Assembly (NCBI RefSeq): GCF_900099915.1
Contig: NZ_FNDB01000012.1
Span: forward strand, 1-64,000
Reading direction: 5' to 3'
From: Flavobacterium omnivorum
GTDB lineage: Bacteria; Bacteroidota; Bacteroidia; Flavobacteriales; Flavobacteriaceae
DNA: 64,000 bases
The translations under genes and the position numbers were made by a program. Within the stretch, counting starts at the first letter, position 1. Each line of letters begins with the position of its first letter. Under the pieces are notes generated by a model that worked only from the letters and a program-made list of their open reading frames with translations, was not told the origin of the DNA and searched no databases. Shown here piece by piece: positions 1-9,427 of the stretch.

Positions 1-199
1 TTTTCCTGAGAGTTGCATTAACTAATTGAATCTAGTTTAAAAAAAAACACCATAATAAAATTATTTTGATGATTTGTTTTAAAAACATTATTTCTATATT
101 TGGAAAGACTGTGCTATTGATTAGCGATTACAGACAGGCTGCCAATACTTATAGATCCTTTACGATAATAAACTTTTCAATTTTTTAAAAATAAATGGT

Positions 200-1657
200 A
201 TGAAATACAAACAAATTCTTCTTTTGATATTATTTATTTCCAATTCGCTTTTTGCGCAAAGCACAGCGCCACAATTAGATAAAATCAAGCAGCAAGATCT
301 AAAAGATGATTTATATGAACTGGCGGGTGACGCCTTTCGGGGAAGACGAGGAGGAGAACTTGGCGAAATGAGAGCTTCTGTTTGGGTGGCTCAAAAGGCC
401 CGTGAAGCTGGCCTTAAACCTGCAGGCGAGGATGGAACCTACTTTCAATTCTTTAATCTCAAACGCAGCCGTGTGGCCAATAGTAGCACTGTTAGTGTAA
501 ATGGTAAAGCTCTAGATCTTTGGAAAGAGATTTGGCCAACTAATTTGGTTGACACTAAAATAGAAGGCTCTGTGGTTTGGTTGGACAAAATGCCGGATAA
601 TACTATCGATCTGAAAGGGAAAATTGTAGCTCTGAATATTATGCCTCCTACTCCCAATATTCCAAGCTGGGTGAGCCTCTGGCAATATCGTTATACCGCT
701 TCTGCGATGAGTCAGCAGGGAAAAGAACTCCTCAGCCGTGGCGTTACTGCTATAATTTTTGTTGCTGATGATACTGTAGAATCACTTATTTCATTTACGG
801 GATTTCATTATCAAGAAGGAAGTTATGGAATTGAAGGTGGCGAAGCCTCTACAGCACCTACGGTACCAATTATCTTGGCAAGTAAACAGTTACAGAATAT
901 ATTTTCTAAACAAGGCGCTTATTTAAAAACTAATTTGAAGGTAGAGAATTTTGACTATCCTTCTGTCAATGTTGTTGCTAAGGTTGATGGAACTGATCCT
1001 AAACTGAAAGAGGAATATGTGTTATTCAGCGGTCACCAGGACCATGACGGAGTAGGACCTGCTGTTAACGGTGATCCTATCTGGAACGGTGCTGATGATA
1101 ATGCATCAGTAACGGTAGCGATGCTTGCAATAGGCGGTGCGTGGAGTACACAACCTGCTAAGCGATCGGCTTTATTTGTTTGGCACGGATCTGAGGAAAG
1201 GGGTTTATTGGGTTCTCGCTATTTTGTTAGCCATCCCACCGTTGAACTGTCTTCCATAGTAGCTGTTTTGAATGGCGATATGATAGGACGCAATGCACCT
1301 GATTCGGCGGCGCTATTAGGCGTAACAGAACCTCATCTTAATTCTTCTGACCTTGTAGCTATTACTTTAGCTGCGAATAAAAGTATTGCCAACTTCAAAG
1401 TCGATACTTCCTGGGATGCTGCAGATCACCCAGAGAATTGGTACTTCCGAAGCGATCATCTTCCCTATGCTCAAGCTAATGTTCCAGCACTATTTTTTAC
1501 CACCTTATTACACCCTGACTACCATACCCCCTTCGATAGCCCAGATAAAATTGACTATCTAAAACTGACTAAGATGACAAAGTGGATCTATGAAACCGCA
1601 TGGAGAGTTGCTGAAAGTGCCAAACGTCCTGCTTTAACTATTGAAATAAAAAAGTAA
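200..1657 (+). CDS. Secreted M28 family zinc metallopeptidase
   Basis: Predicted exported aminopeptidase/carboxypeptidase of the M28 family, acting in the periplasm or outside the cell. Residues 1-20 form a signal peptide ending in LFAQ. The catalytic half carries the full two-zinc ligand set in order: H279 (in SGHQDH), D299 (in GADDN), E332/E333 (in GSEERG, E332 the likely general base), D360 (in NGDMIG) and H442 (in HPDYHTP). Residues around 100-260 look like the PA-type insert common in this family. Length (485 aa) is normal. The start fits the signal peptide. The next gene begins 16 bp downstream on the same strand, so the two may be co-transcribed. Substrate specificity cannot be read from the sequence. 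Confidence 0.93.
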   Translation: MKYKQILLLILFISNSLFAQSTAPQLDKIKQQDLKDDLYELAGDAFRGRRGGELGEMRASVWVAQKAREAGLKPAGEDGTYFQFFNLKRSRVANSSTVSVNGKALDLWKEIWPTNLVDTKIEGSVVWLDKMPDNTIDLKGKIVALNIMPPTPNIPSWVSLWQYRYTASAMSQQGKELLSRGVTAIIFVADDTVESLISFTGFHYQEGSYGIEGGEASTAPTVPIILASKQLQNIFSKQGAYLKTNLKVENFDYPSVNVVAKVDGTDPKLKEEYVLFSGHQDHDGVGPAVNGDPIWNGADDNASVTVAMLAIGGAWSTQPAKRSALFVWHGSEERGLLGSRYFVSHPTVELSSIVAVLNGDMIGRNAPDSAALLGVTEPHLNSSDLVAITLAANKSIANFKVDTSWDAADHPENWYFRSDHLPYAQANVPALFFTTLLHPDYHTPFDSPDKIDYLKLTKMTKWIYETAWRVAESAKRPALTIEIKK

Positions 1658-1673
1658 AAAATAACTAACTAGT

Positions 1674-2840
1674 ATGTTCTTAATAGACAAGCCATTTGTT
1701 TCCGATTTTCTTATCAAAACAATAAAAGATAATAATTACAAAATAATTGCAACCAAAGTAGCCAAAGAATTGGTAAAAGATGATTCTTTGGCATGGATAG
1801 CCGAAGAAGAGGCAATCGCTTTACTAAAAAACAATCCAGAAATTTCTCTTTATAGCAATTCAGAGAACGCATTGGCTTGGATCGATCAATATTATGGAGA
1901 AAGTGAATTATCAAGTCAATTACAAGTTTTAAAAAACAAAGTAAAGTTTAGAGAACTTATAAAAGAGTTGTTTACCGACTTTTATTTCAAGCAAATAAGT
2001 ATTGAAGAAATCCAACGATTGTCCGATGATGAAATTCGGTTCCCATTTGTAATTAAACCCGCTGTTGGTTTTTTTAGCATAGGAGTTCATATCGTCGAAA
2101 ATGAAAAAGACTGGATAAAAGCTAAAAGTGAGTTGCAAGCTGATAAGCTTAAAAGTATATTTCCTGAAAATGTATTAAACACCAGTACTTTTATTATCGA
2201 AGAATTTATTCGAGGAGAAGAATATGCCATCGATTATTATTACGACAATAATGGAGATGCTGTTTTGTTAAACGTTTTACACCATCTCTTTTCCTCCGGA
2301 ACAGATACAAGTGACCGGGTTTATTCAACATCCAAAGCAATCATTGAAAAGTATAAAACTGAACTTGAATATTTTTTAAGTAAAATTGGTAAAGAGTTAG
2401 ATTTAAAAAATTTCCCGGCTCATGCAGAAGTCCGTATTGATGAAAATGGGAAAATAATTCCTATCGAAGTAAACCCTTTACGATTTGGAGGATTTTGCAC
2501 TACGGCTGACCTTCTAGGAGTAACTTTAGGATTTAATGAATACAAATGCTTTTGTGAAAACAAAAAACCAGATTGGGATACGATATTCAAAGGAAAAGAG
2601 AATAAAATATTTAGTGTCATTGTTTTGGATAATAATTCAGGAATAATACCTTCGGATATTTTAAGGTTTAACTATTCAGATCTCGCTAAAGATTTTGAAA
2701 AACCAATTTTAATAAGAGAATTAGATATAAATAAATATCCGGTATTTGGATTTGCTTTTATTGAAAGTGCTGCAAGCAATAAAAAGGAATTAAATGATAT
2801 TTTGACCTCTGATTTAAGAAAATATATAGTATCTAAATAA
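1674..2840 (+). CDS. ATP-grasp domain protein
   Basis: Cytoplasmic protein of 388 aa with an ATP-grasp fold, the fold of ligases that join a carboxylate to an amine or thiol through an acyl-phosphate. Visible elements are the ATP-binding strand FPFVIKPAVGFFSIGV (about residues 122-137), the IIEEFIRGEEYAIDYYY segment (about 175-191) and a metal-binding segment AEVRIDENGKIIPIEVNPLR (about 250-269) with the typical E...E-x-N pattern. There is no signal peptide. It follows the M28 peptidase by 16 bp. I cannot assign the substrate; amino acid or peptide ligation, or decoration of a small metabolite, are possible. Confidence 0.85.
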   Translation: MFLIDKPFVSDFLIKTIKDNNYKIIATKVAKELVKDDSLAWIAEEEAIALLKNNPEISLYSNSENALAWIDQYYGESELSSQLQVLKNKVKFRELIKELFTDFYFKQISIEEIQRLSDDEIRFPFVIKPAVGFFSIGVHIVENEKDWIKAKSELQADKLKSIFPENVLNTSTFIIEEFIRGEEYAIDYYYDNNGDAVLLNVLHHLFSSGTDTSDRVYSTSKAIIEKYKTELEYFLSKIGKELDLKNFPAHAEVRIDENGKIIPIEVNPLRFGGFCTTADLLGVTLGFNEYKCFCENKKPDWDTIFKGKENKIFSVIVLDNNSGIIPSDILRFNYSDLAKDFEKPILIRELDINKYPVFGFAFIESAASNKKELNDILTSDLRKYIVSK

Positions 2841-2916
2841 GAAAAATTTTAACGTCTTTACTTTTGGCCTTGAACTTGATCCCAAGCTGGCTTGAGCATT
2901 AAATATCACAGCTGCT

Positions 2917-2940
2917 GGCGCGATGCGTCCCGCTCGCGCC
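2917..2940. repeat. GC-rich hairpin in an AT-rich gap
   Basis: A perfect 7-bp inverted repeat (GGCGCGA / TCGCGCC) with a 10-base loop lies 76 bp downstream of the ATP-grasp stop. It is much richer in G+C than its surroundings and has no T-tract. It may be part of a dispersed repeat or an RNA hairpin; the rest of 2841-3178 shows nothing I can name. Confidence 0.45.
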
Positions 2941-3178
2941 CACAAACTCAGTATTTACTGCAACATAAACAAAAAAAGCAACCCGCAATAAAAGTTAAAT
3001 AATAACAAAAAACAAACCCCAATATTTAATGTCAAGTACCTTTTTGTAAAGAAAGAAAAACTTAAAATCAAACGAGGACAATATTTACTCTCAAAAATAA
3101 AACGAGAGTAAATTTTAACCATATTTATACTCGAACATAAATTAGAGGTAATAAACGCCTTCATTTAAAAATTATGAT

Positions 3179-4275
3179 ATGTGTAAGAGAATAACACATA
3201 ATCCAGAAATTCCGTACAATGATTTGCCGCTATTACCCCCACAAGCGGAAATAGAAAATATTACAATACTCAAAAAAACTATTGCAGCCAGTAGAGCTTT
3301 ATCAGAGCTAAAAGGAGCAGTTACAAATTTACCCAATCCAACATTATTTATAGACACAATCAATTTACAGGAAGCACAAGCTAGTTCTGCCATTGAAAAT
3401 ATAATCACAACACAAGACGAACTGTTCAAAGCATCGATTGCTGAGAAAAAAAATGATAATCCTGCTACAAAAGAAGTAATGCATTACAAAAATGCCTTGT
3501 GGTTTGGTGTAAAACAAGTAGAAAACCGACCTATCCTAACGACAAATCTATTTGTTGCAATAATGCAAATCATAAAAGAAAATCAATCCAGTATAAGAAA
3601 TGCACTTGGAACACAATTAAAAAACCCAGCAACAAACTCTGTAGTATATACACCACCTGAAGGAGAAAATGTAATTAGAGAAAAGCTAAAAAACCTAGAG
3701 GTTTTATTCACGCAGAAGATAATATCGACCCATTAGTAAAAATGGCAATCATTCATTACCAGTTTGAAGCAATTCACCCATTCTTTGATGGAAATGGTCG
3801 TACAGGAAGAATTATTCTATTATTATACCTCAAAATGACTGGCTTACTTGATTTGCCGGCACTATATTTTAGTAATTATATCATTCAACACAAAGACAAA
3901 TACTACACCAATCTCAGAAAAGTAACAGAAGAAGGAAATTGGGAAGATTGGATTATGTATATGCTGGATATGGTAGAACAAACTGCCCTAAAAGAAAGGA
4001 GCCAAATAGCGGAGATTGAAAAACTGATGAATGAAATGGGAACCGAAATACAACAAAAGTTACCAAAAATATATTCAAAAGACCTTATGGAAGAGCTATT
4101 CCGATTACCATATACAAAAAGAAACCAATTAGAAAAGACAGGATTAGGCAATTTAAAAACGGTAGGTAATTATTTAAAAGAATTGGAAAATAACGGTTTC
4201 TTGAAAAGTGAACAAGTGGGTAAAGAAAAGTTGTATCTAAATTTTAAGTTGGTAGAAGTTTTGAGAGTAAAATAA
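3179..4275 (+). pseudogene. Fic family protein, broken by one frameshift
   Basis: Two consecutive reading frames together make one Fic (filamentation induced by cAMP) protein of about 365 aa. Fic enzymes usually transfer AMP to target proteins. The first part (3179-3736) is the Fic_N-type region, including the inhibitory-type motif SSAIENI, where a glutamate normally blocks the ATP site. The second (3742-4275) holds the catalytic motif HPFFDGNGRTGR and ends in a winged-helix-like domain. At 3701-3705 the first frame runs into a stop at 3734-3736; adding one T to the T4 run there reads straight through into ...FIHAEDNIDPLVKMAII. The break could be a real inactivation or a homopolymer base-call error. 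Confidence 0.85.
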
Positions 4276-4297
4276 TAAAAAAATAATCAATAAAAAT

Positions 4298-4378
4298 ATG
4301 GCTGACTTAAATCACGATCCAAAGGAATATATTACAGGAATCCAACAAATCCTTATTGGATATTCCGGTTCAAACTGA
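4298..4378 (+). pseudogene. 27-codon stub truncated at an IS21-like end
   Basis: A short frame starting 22 bp after the Fic stop encodes MADLNHDPKEYITGIQQILI and then runs directly into the terminal repeats of an insertion sequence, where it stops. The leader resembles from memory the N-terminus of SIR2-family proteins of Bacteroidetes, but only about 20 residues can be compared, so this is a weak call. The stub is best read as the 5' end of a gene that was cut by the insertion at about 4360. Confidence 0.4.
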
Positions 4379-4405
4379 ACACCCCATTCCGGTTCAAACT
4401 GGACA
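4362..4405. repeat. IS21-like terminal repeats (two tandem units)
   Basis: Two copies of a 20-bp unit (ATTCCGGTTCAAACTGAACA at 4362-4381 and a one-mismatch copy at 4386-4405), spaced 24 bp apart, match the multiple-repeat ends typical of IS21-family elements. About 48 bp further on (4453) an ATG opens MANKLI, like the start of an IstA transposase, but it stops within a few codons. No istA or istB body remains, so this is an orphan left end. Confidence 0.55.
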
Positions 4406-4520
4406 GTTTTGATGATGATTTTTAGTCTTACTTTGTGATCAAATCACATCAGTATGGCCAATAAATTAATAGGATCAATTATGATATGAGAAATCATGGG
4501 TCACCTAAATTTTCTGGAGA

Positions 4521-4700
4521 TTAGGCAAAAAGTTTTTACATTCTAAAGATAAAGAATTTGATATCTACGACACCTCTTTGGTTGGCTCTGAAGAGTTTTA
4601 TTTTCGAGTTAAATGATTCTGCATTTGTATTTGTATGTCGTTTTATAAAGAAGAAAGACAATTGAGAAAACGAATTTTCTGAATTCGCTCAAAGACAACT
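4521..4700 (-). pseudogene. C-terminal remnant of an ISL3/ISAon1-type transposase
   Basis: On the minus strand one frame reads RHTNTNAESFNSKIKLFRA, then NQRGVVDIKFFIFRM, a stop, KLFA and a final stop at 4521-4523. The NAESFNSKIK-FRxxxRGV block is the conserved C-terminal DDE region of ISL3-like (ISAon1) transposases. Upstream of it the frame has another internal stop and degenerates. It is a fossil with at least two nonsense codons, lying inside DNA that also contains an IS21-like end. Confidence 0.65.
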
Positions 4701-4873
4701 TAGTAAAACGCATGGATGAAGCGGATGAAAAATAAAGGCCATGTCTTAATAAAAAGAGCAGCCTTTAAGAAAACAGTTTTTGGATTTAAACATAAGTAAT
4801 ATCAGCTAGAGTATATAGTTTAAGTAAACCCTTTGAACCTTAATTCCTCAGTAACTCTGAATCTCAAAAAACA

Positions 4874-5262
4874 CTATTCATTCTCAGCAATACCGGTAAT
4901 CAATGACATTACAATTGCTTTTTCAAGACTCTCGGTAGAACCTTCAGTTCCACCTACTGTATTGGCAACCAGTAAATCCCATTCTGGATCAGTATTTTTC
5001 TTTGGTCGTTTTTTTCTCTCCTAAACAGCATACCTTGCTATCGAAGTGGTGGTCAAAATACATTCCTTATTCTATAATGAAAAACTACTGTTTTCTGAAA
5101 TTTCATTCTCATAAGTAACAACAAAATCATGAATAACAGCATAATTAGATTCCGTTTCACAAACCTATATCATAATCTAAATTTCTAGGCTGTAAATCTG
5201 AGCCATTTTTGGGAAAAGAAACAGAACTAAATTTAACTCGGTAGTGTACTAAAAATAAAAAC
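4874..5262 (-). pseudogene. Decayed gene of unknown function
   Basis: A minus-strand frame can be followed from about 5170 to a stop at 4874-4876, with blocks such as ESNYAVIHDFVVTYENEISE, RPKKNTDPEWDLLVANTVGG and EGSTESLEKAIVMSLITGIA. Two in-frame stops interrupt it, and a one-base shift joins it to an upstream block (FPKNGSDLQPRNLDYDIG, about 5160-5215). The text is protein-like, not random, but I do not recognise the family. It lies in the decay zone and ends just before the terminator at 5263. Confidence 0.45.
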
Positions 5263-5287
5263 AGCATCTAAAATTACTTTAGATGCT
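5263..5287. terminator. Intrinsic terminator of the adh/OYE genes
   Basis: A perfect 10-bp stem (AGCATCTAAA / TTTAGATGCT) with a 5-base loop. Read on the minus strand, from the alcohol dehydrogenase gene, it is followed by a T-rich tract. It sits 33 bp past that gene's stop. Confidence 0.8.
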
Positions 5288-5320
5288 ATTTTTATTTAAT
5301 GCACTGTAAGAAAAATTTTT

Positions 5321-6376
5321 TTATTTAAGCGATTTCATATCAATTACAAATCTGTATTTAACATCATTGCTTGTAATACGATCATAAGCTGTGTTAATAT
5401 CTTGCATATTGATAAGCTCAATATCACTAGTAATATTATGTTCGCCACAGAAATCTAACATCTCTTGTGTTTCTTTAATACCTCCAATTAAAGAACCGGC
5501 AATTCGCTTACGTCCCCCAATGATATTTCCTCCATGAAAAGGCTTTAACGGTTCTACTGCACCAACTAAAACCATTGTTGAATCAATTTTAAGCAATCCT
5601 AAATATGGATCCATTTCATGACCTACAGGAATGGTATTTAAAATAAAATCGAAACTGTTTTGGTGTTTTTTCATGTCGTCTTCATCTTTTGAAATTAAAA
5701 CTTCATGAGCACCTAAACGTTGAGCATCTTTTCCTTTTTCTGGCGATGTTGTAATCATAACCACATGTGCACCTAATGCATTGGCAAATTTAACGCCCAT
5801 ATGACCTAATCCACCTAAGCCTACTACTCCTACTTTATCTCCTTTTTTTACGTTCCAATGACGTAATGGTGACCATGTAGTAACTCCTGCACATAATAAC
5901 GGTGCAGTTGCTGCCTCGTCTAAATTTTCTGGAATGCGTAGTACAAATTTTTCGTCAACAACTACTGACGTTGAATAACCTCCGTAAGTTTGTTTGCCTT
6001 CAAGATGTTTATCCGGACTGTTATACGTAAATGTTGCTCCATTTTCGCAAAATTGTTCCAAATCTTTCTCACAAGCAGAACAGGTCTGGCAAGAGTCTAC
6101 CAAACAACCTACTCCTACTAGATCACCTACTTTATGGCGACTAACACCATTTCCTACCTCTACTACTCGACCAATGATCTCATGTCCAGGTACCACAGGA
6201 TAGGTTGATCCGTGCCATTCGTTTCTTGCGGTATGTATGTCACTATGACAAACACCGCTGTAAGTGATATCGATTTTTACGTCATCTGCCCCTACAGCTC
6301 TTCTTTCAATATCTAAAGGTTTTAAATCTTCTGTTGGTGCTGTTGTACCATACGCTTTTACTGTTGTAGTCGCCAT
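5321..6376 (-). CDS. Zinc-dependent NAD(P) alcohol dehydrogenase
   Basis: Medium-chain dehydrogenase of the cinnamyl-alcohol/YahK-like group, interconverting aldehydes and primary alcohols with NAD(P)H. The catalytic zinc ligands are C43 (GVCHSD), H65/E66 (PGHEIIG) and a cysteine near residue 162. The structural zinc knuckle is C96, C99, C102 and C110. The Rossmann nucleotide site is GLGGLGHMG (about 192-200). The 351-aa length is typical. It is cytoplasmic and lies 45 bp downstream of the Old Yellow Enzyme gene on the same strand; the pair would together reduce unsaturated aldehydes. A strong terminator follows it. Confidence 0.93.
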   Translation of the reverse strand: MATTTVKAYGTTAPTEDLKPLDIERRAVGADDVKIDITYSGVCHSDIHTARNEWHGSTYPVVPGHEIIGRVVEVGNGVSRHKVGDLVGVGCLVDSCQTCSACEKDLEQFCENGATFTYNSPDKHLEGKQTYGGYSTSVVVDEKFVLRIPENLDEAATAPLLCAGVTTWSPLRHWNVKKGDKVGVVGLGGLGHMGVKFANALGAHVVMITTSPEKGKDAQRLGAHEVLISKDEDDMKKHQNSFDFILNTIPVGHEMDPYLGLLKIDSTMVLVGAVEPLKPFHGGNIIGGRKRIAGSLIGGIKETQEMLDFCGEHNITSDIELINMQDINTAYDRITSNDVKYRFVIDMKSLK

Positions 6377-6421
6377 AATTACGTTGTTTTTAAGTTGTTA
6401 TTTATTCGATTATGTATTATT

Positions 6422-7516
6422 TTATTTAGAAGCTTTTGGATAATCTGTATACCCTTCTGCTCCTCCTGCGTAGAACGTACTTTGATCCCACTCTGCTAAA
6501 TCTAAGTTATTTTCAAAACGTTCTACTAAATCTGGATTAGATATGTATGGCTTACCGTAAGCTACTAAATCTGCATACCCTTCTTCAATTACTTTATTTC
6601 CTTTTTCTTGATCAAATGCTGAGTTGATCATCAATGTTCCATTATACAAAGGGCGGAAATGTTTAGCTATTTGCGTCACGGCATTTGGTAGTTCTGAAAC
6701 ATCTGTAAAAGGTTCAGAAAGATGCACGTATGCTAAATCATAATCATTCAATTTTTTAATGATGTACTCAAAAGTTGGAATTGTGTCTTCATCCATGGTT
6801 GTGCCAAATGGACCGTTTAATGAAGGATTAAAACGGGCTCCAATTTTTTCCTGAGGAATGACTTCTTTGATTGCGTCTAAAACTTCAAAAAATATACGAG
6901 CTTTGTTTTCAATACTTCCACCATACTCATCCGTTCTGTGATTAGACGTTCCGTTAAAAAACTGCTGAAACAAATAGCCATTGCTGGAATGTATTTCTAC
7001 TCCATCAAAACCAGCTTTTACTGCATTTGCCGCTGAATTTTTAAAATCTTGTACCGTAGTTTTAATATCTTCAATGGTCATTTCCTTAGGTGTAACCGTA
7101 TCTTTAAATCCTTCTGGAGTAAATGATTTATCGTTAGGATTTATAGCTGAAGCGGATAATGGTAATGCTCCATTATGAAAATCGGGATGAGACATACGTC
7201 CTACGTGCCATAATTGAATAAAGATTTTCCCTCCTTTATCATGTACACGTTTGGTTACTTTTTTCCAACCTTCTACTTGCTCCTCTGTGTAGATACCAGC
7301 TGTATTGATATAACCTACAGCATCACGAGACACTTGCGAGCCTTCTGTAATAATTAAACCTGCTGATGCCCGTTGCTCGTAATACAATCCATGTAGCTCA
7401 TCCGTTGGAACGTTGCCTTCATTATCCGCTCTACCTCGTGTCATAGGCGCCATAACAACTCTGTTCTTGAGGTAAATATTTTTGTTATAAGGTGTTAATA
7501 AATCTTGTTTGCTCAT
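6422..7516 (-). CDS. Old Yellow Enzyme family alkene reductase
   Basis: FMN-dependent ene-reductase (NemA/OYE type) that reduces activated C=C bonds and nitro-esters. A TIM barrel is evident, with the N-terminal NRVVMAPMTRGRA substrate/FMN segment, the active-site pair H...N in EIHSSNGYLFQQF, and the FMN-binding NHRTDEYGGSIENK. The 364-aa length is normal. It precedes the alcohol dehydrogenase by 45 bp, so they are likely one transcript. The physiological substrate is not visible; detoxification of electrophiles fits the neighbouring nitroreductase and redoxin. Confidence 0.93.
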   Translation of the reverse strand: MSKQDLLTPYNKNIYLKNRVVMAPMTRGRADNEGNVPTDELHGLYYEQRASAGLIITEGSQVSRDAVGYINTAGIYTEEQVEGWKKVTKRVHDKGGKIFIQLWHVGRMSHPDFHNGALPLSASAINPNDKSFTPEGFKDTVTPKEMTIEDIKTTVQDFKNSAANAVKAGFDGVEIHSSNGYLFQQFFNGTSNHRTDEYGGSIENKARIFFEVLDAIKEVIPQEKIGARFNPSLNGPFGTTMDEDTIPTFEYIIKKLNDYDLAYVHLSEPFTDVSELPNAVTQIAKHFRPLYNGTLMINSAFDQEKGNKVIEEGYADLVAYGKPYISNPDLVERFENNLDLAEWDQSTFYAGGAEGYTDYPKASK

Positions 7517-7718
7517 TTTGTTTTTAAAAAATTACTAATTTAACAAATGTACATTACCGAAACGCAAATATCATTGACCTATATCAATTAAAATAGATTT
7601 AATTGTTTTCCTAACTCTACTTAAGTTTTCTGGAGTGACTCTGAAATAGTTTATACCAATTTCAGCTTAAAATGAACAGGTCGTTCCAGGACAAAGGGTA
7701 CTATTTCTGAAAGTGTTT

Positions 7719-8159
7719 TTAATCCAGTTGCTCAAGCGCATAGAACAATCGATTTTGTGCCCCTTCTTGAGAGCCAAATATGGAGCGAAATAATCTTCCT
7801 TCTTTTGTGATTAAAAGCCATTGCGGAGTTCCTTGTGAATCAAATTGGTCATAAACCAAATGTCCTTTATCCAGAAAAATAGGAAAAGGAAGTTCCTCTA
7901 TTGTAAAAATGCTCTTAATATCGTTTTCTGTAACTTTTGTATGCGTGAAGTTGCTGTGAATACCCACTACTTGTACCCCTAAATTTTCTTTTTGTAATTG
8001 ATATGCCAAAGGAATCGCGCGTCCTGTGCACCCCAAACATTGGTTGTTATAGATTATGGCCAAAATAGCTTTCCCTTGGTACTCTTTTATAAGATCGATT
8101 TGGTTGCCGTTAAAATCCTGAACCAGAATTGAATCAACAGCTGTATTTTCTTTATTCAT
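7719..8159 (-). CDS. Thioredoxin-like / AhpC-TSA redoxin
   Basis: A small (146 aa) cytoplasmic protein with a thioredoxin fold. Its redox-active pair is C41-x-x-C44 in NNQCLGCTGRAIP, followed by a helix and an FPIFLD...QGTPQWLLI segment that supplies the cis-proline region (TP). It belongs to the AhpC/TSA-redoxin superfamily, but the CLGC motif and short length fit a thiol reductase at least as well as a peroxiredoxin. It shares strand with the OYE and nitroreductase genes but is separated by 200-340 bp, so it may have its own promoter. Confidence 0.75.
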   Translation of the reverse strand: MNKENTAVDSILVQDFNGNQIDLIKEYQGKAILAIIYNNQCLGCTGRAIPLAYQLQKENLGVQVVGIHSNFTHTKVTENDIKSIFTIEELPFPIFLDKGHLVYDQFDSQGTPQWLLITKEGRLFRSIFGSQEGAQNRLFYALEQLD

Positions 8160-8429
8160 TTATTACTGTTTTGGTTTAAGCTTGCTGTTGAAAAATTGAG
8201 GAAATGAAGTTACCCGTTGGGTGACATTATTATTTCGATAATTTTTAGTCATATAAAATAATTTTTGATATAAAATTGTTCCGTCAAGAAGAAAAAATCA
8301 ATTAAAAACAGCTATTAAAATGTTTTAAATAATTATCACCAGCGGATAACCAAGTCATGATTTTATAACTTCAATCGGAAGATTTTTATCATATCTTATC
8401 CCTTTCCTTTTTTTATTACTTATTGTAAA

Positions 8430-8463
8430 AATGGTTCCAAAGTTTTGATACTTCAGAACCATT
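8430..8463. terminator. Hairpin after the nitroreductase gene
   Basis: An inverted repeat AATGGTTC / GAACCATT with an inner AAGT/ACTT stem lies about 36 bp beyond the stop of the nitroreductase gene. On the minus strand it is followed by a T-rich stretch, as expected for termination. The rest of 8160-8498 shows no gene. Confidence 0.6.
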
Positions 8464-8498
8464 AATTATTTTATTGACTAAATTGATACAGTTAGAAA

Positions 8499-9173
8499 TT
8501 ACATCCAAGTAATAATATCTTCTATATTTCTTCTTGATTTAGGGTTTGCTGGATCTGCTTTTCTGTAACCAAAAGCAACCATGAAGGACAAACCGTATTT
8601 GTCTGTATCCACACCAAACTTTTCTTTTAATAAAGCTTCTGCTTTTTCCTGATGAAAACCTTCAATAGGACAACTATCAATACCTACTAAAGCAGCTGAT
8701 GTCATCATATTTCCCAAAGCAATGTAGGTTTGTTTTGATGACCAATCAAATAATTTTTTATCCGTGTCTAAATCAAAGTCACTCTCTTGAAACTCTCTGT
8801 AGAATTTAGAATACATTTCTATGGTATCTGCTGGCCATTTTTTGACGTCTTTCATCATCGACATGACATAATCAGAACCGTGTTTCACCATTGGTGCTTT
8901 CATAGACAAACCCAATACAAAATGACTTGCAGTATCTAATTTTGCCGGTGCTCCCCAAGCTACTGGTTTTATCAATTCGCGCAACTCTTTGTCTTGTACA
9001 ACTATAAAATGCCAAGGTTCAAAACCAAAAGAACTTGGAGATAAATGTGCGGTTTCTAAAATAAATTCCATGTTTTCATCTGAAATAATTTTAGTAGCGT
9101 CAAACTCTTTAGTGGCATGTCTAAATTGAAATGCATTGATAATGTCTTCTTTTGCTATGTTAAGTGTGTTCAT
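8499..9173 (-). CDS. NAD(P)H-dependent nitroreductase
   Basis: FMN-dependent nitroreductase of the NfsB/oxygen-insensitive type, 224 aa, cytoplasmic. The N-terminal FQFRHATKEFD (about 16-26) contains the FMN-phosphate-binding R-x-x-T-K pattern. LSPSSFGFEPWHFIVV (about 53-68) and the C-terminal GYRKADPANPKSRR are further family hallmarks. It reduces nitroaromatics and quinones with NAD(P)H. Together with the alkene reductase, alcohol dehydrogenase and redoxin nearby it suggests an electrophile-stress region, although no regulator is adjacent. Confidence 0.9.
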   Translation of the reverse strand: MNTLNIAKEDIINAFQFRHATKEFDATKIISDENMEFILETAHLSPSSFGFEPWHFIVVQDKELRELIKPVAWGAPAKLDTASHFVLGLSMKAPMVKHGSDYVMSMMKDVKKWPADTIEMYSKFYREFQESDFDLDTDKKLFDWSSKQTYIALGNMMTSAALVGIDSCPIEGFHQEKAEALLKEKFGVDTDKYGLSFMVAFGYRKADPANPKSRRNIEDIITWM

Positions 9174-9319
9174 ATTCGATTTTTAAATTTTTAACAGCTG
9201 CAAAATTACAAAACTACAGCAGAAACCCCCTTGACTTATATCAAGTGAGACGGATTTAATATTTTCATAATTACGAACCTTTTACGGTTTGACTCTTACG
9301 TTTTTTAAAAAGCACCATT

Positions 9320-9427
9320 AGGGTACAGGCTTATGAAAGATTGATTCGTTTTCGGCGAAATCCAGCAGATAAAGCGTTTTACTTAGATTATTATTTTAAA
9401 GTTGGGTATAATTGGAATAATGAATAA
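9320..9427 (+). pseudogene. Short coding-like remnant
   Basis: A 35-codon open stretch without a start reads RVQAYERLIRFRRNPADKAF and then YLDYYFKVGYNWNNE to a stop. The composition is protein-like, while the flanks (9174-9319, 9428-9690) look non-coding. It may be the 3' end of a lost gene. I do not recognise the family. Confidence 0.3.

Noticed and set aside
4833-5024. 63-codon plus-strand open frame
   Set aside because: It lies opposite a more protein-like minus-strand frame (4874-5262), has no recognisable features and starts at TTG; treated as a shadow.
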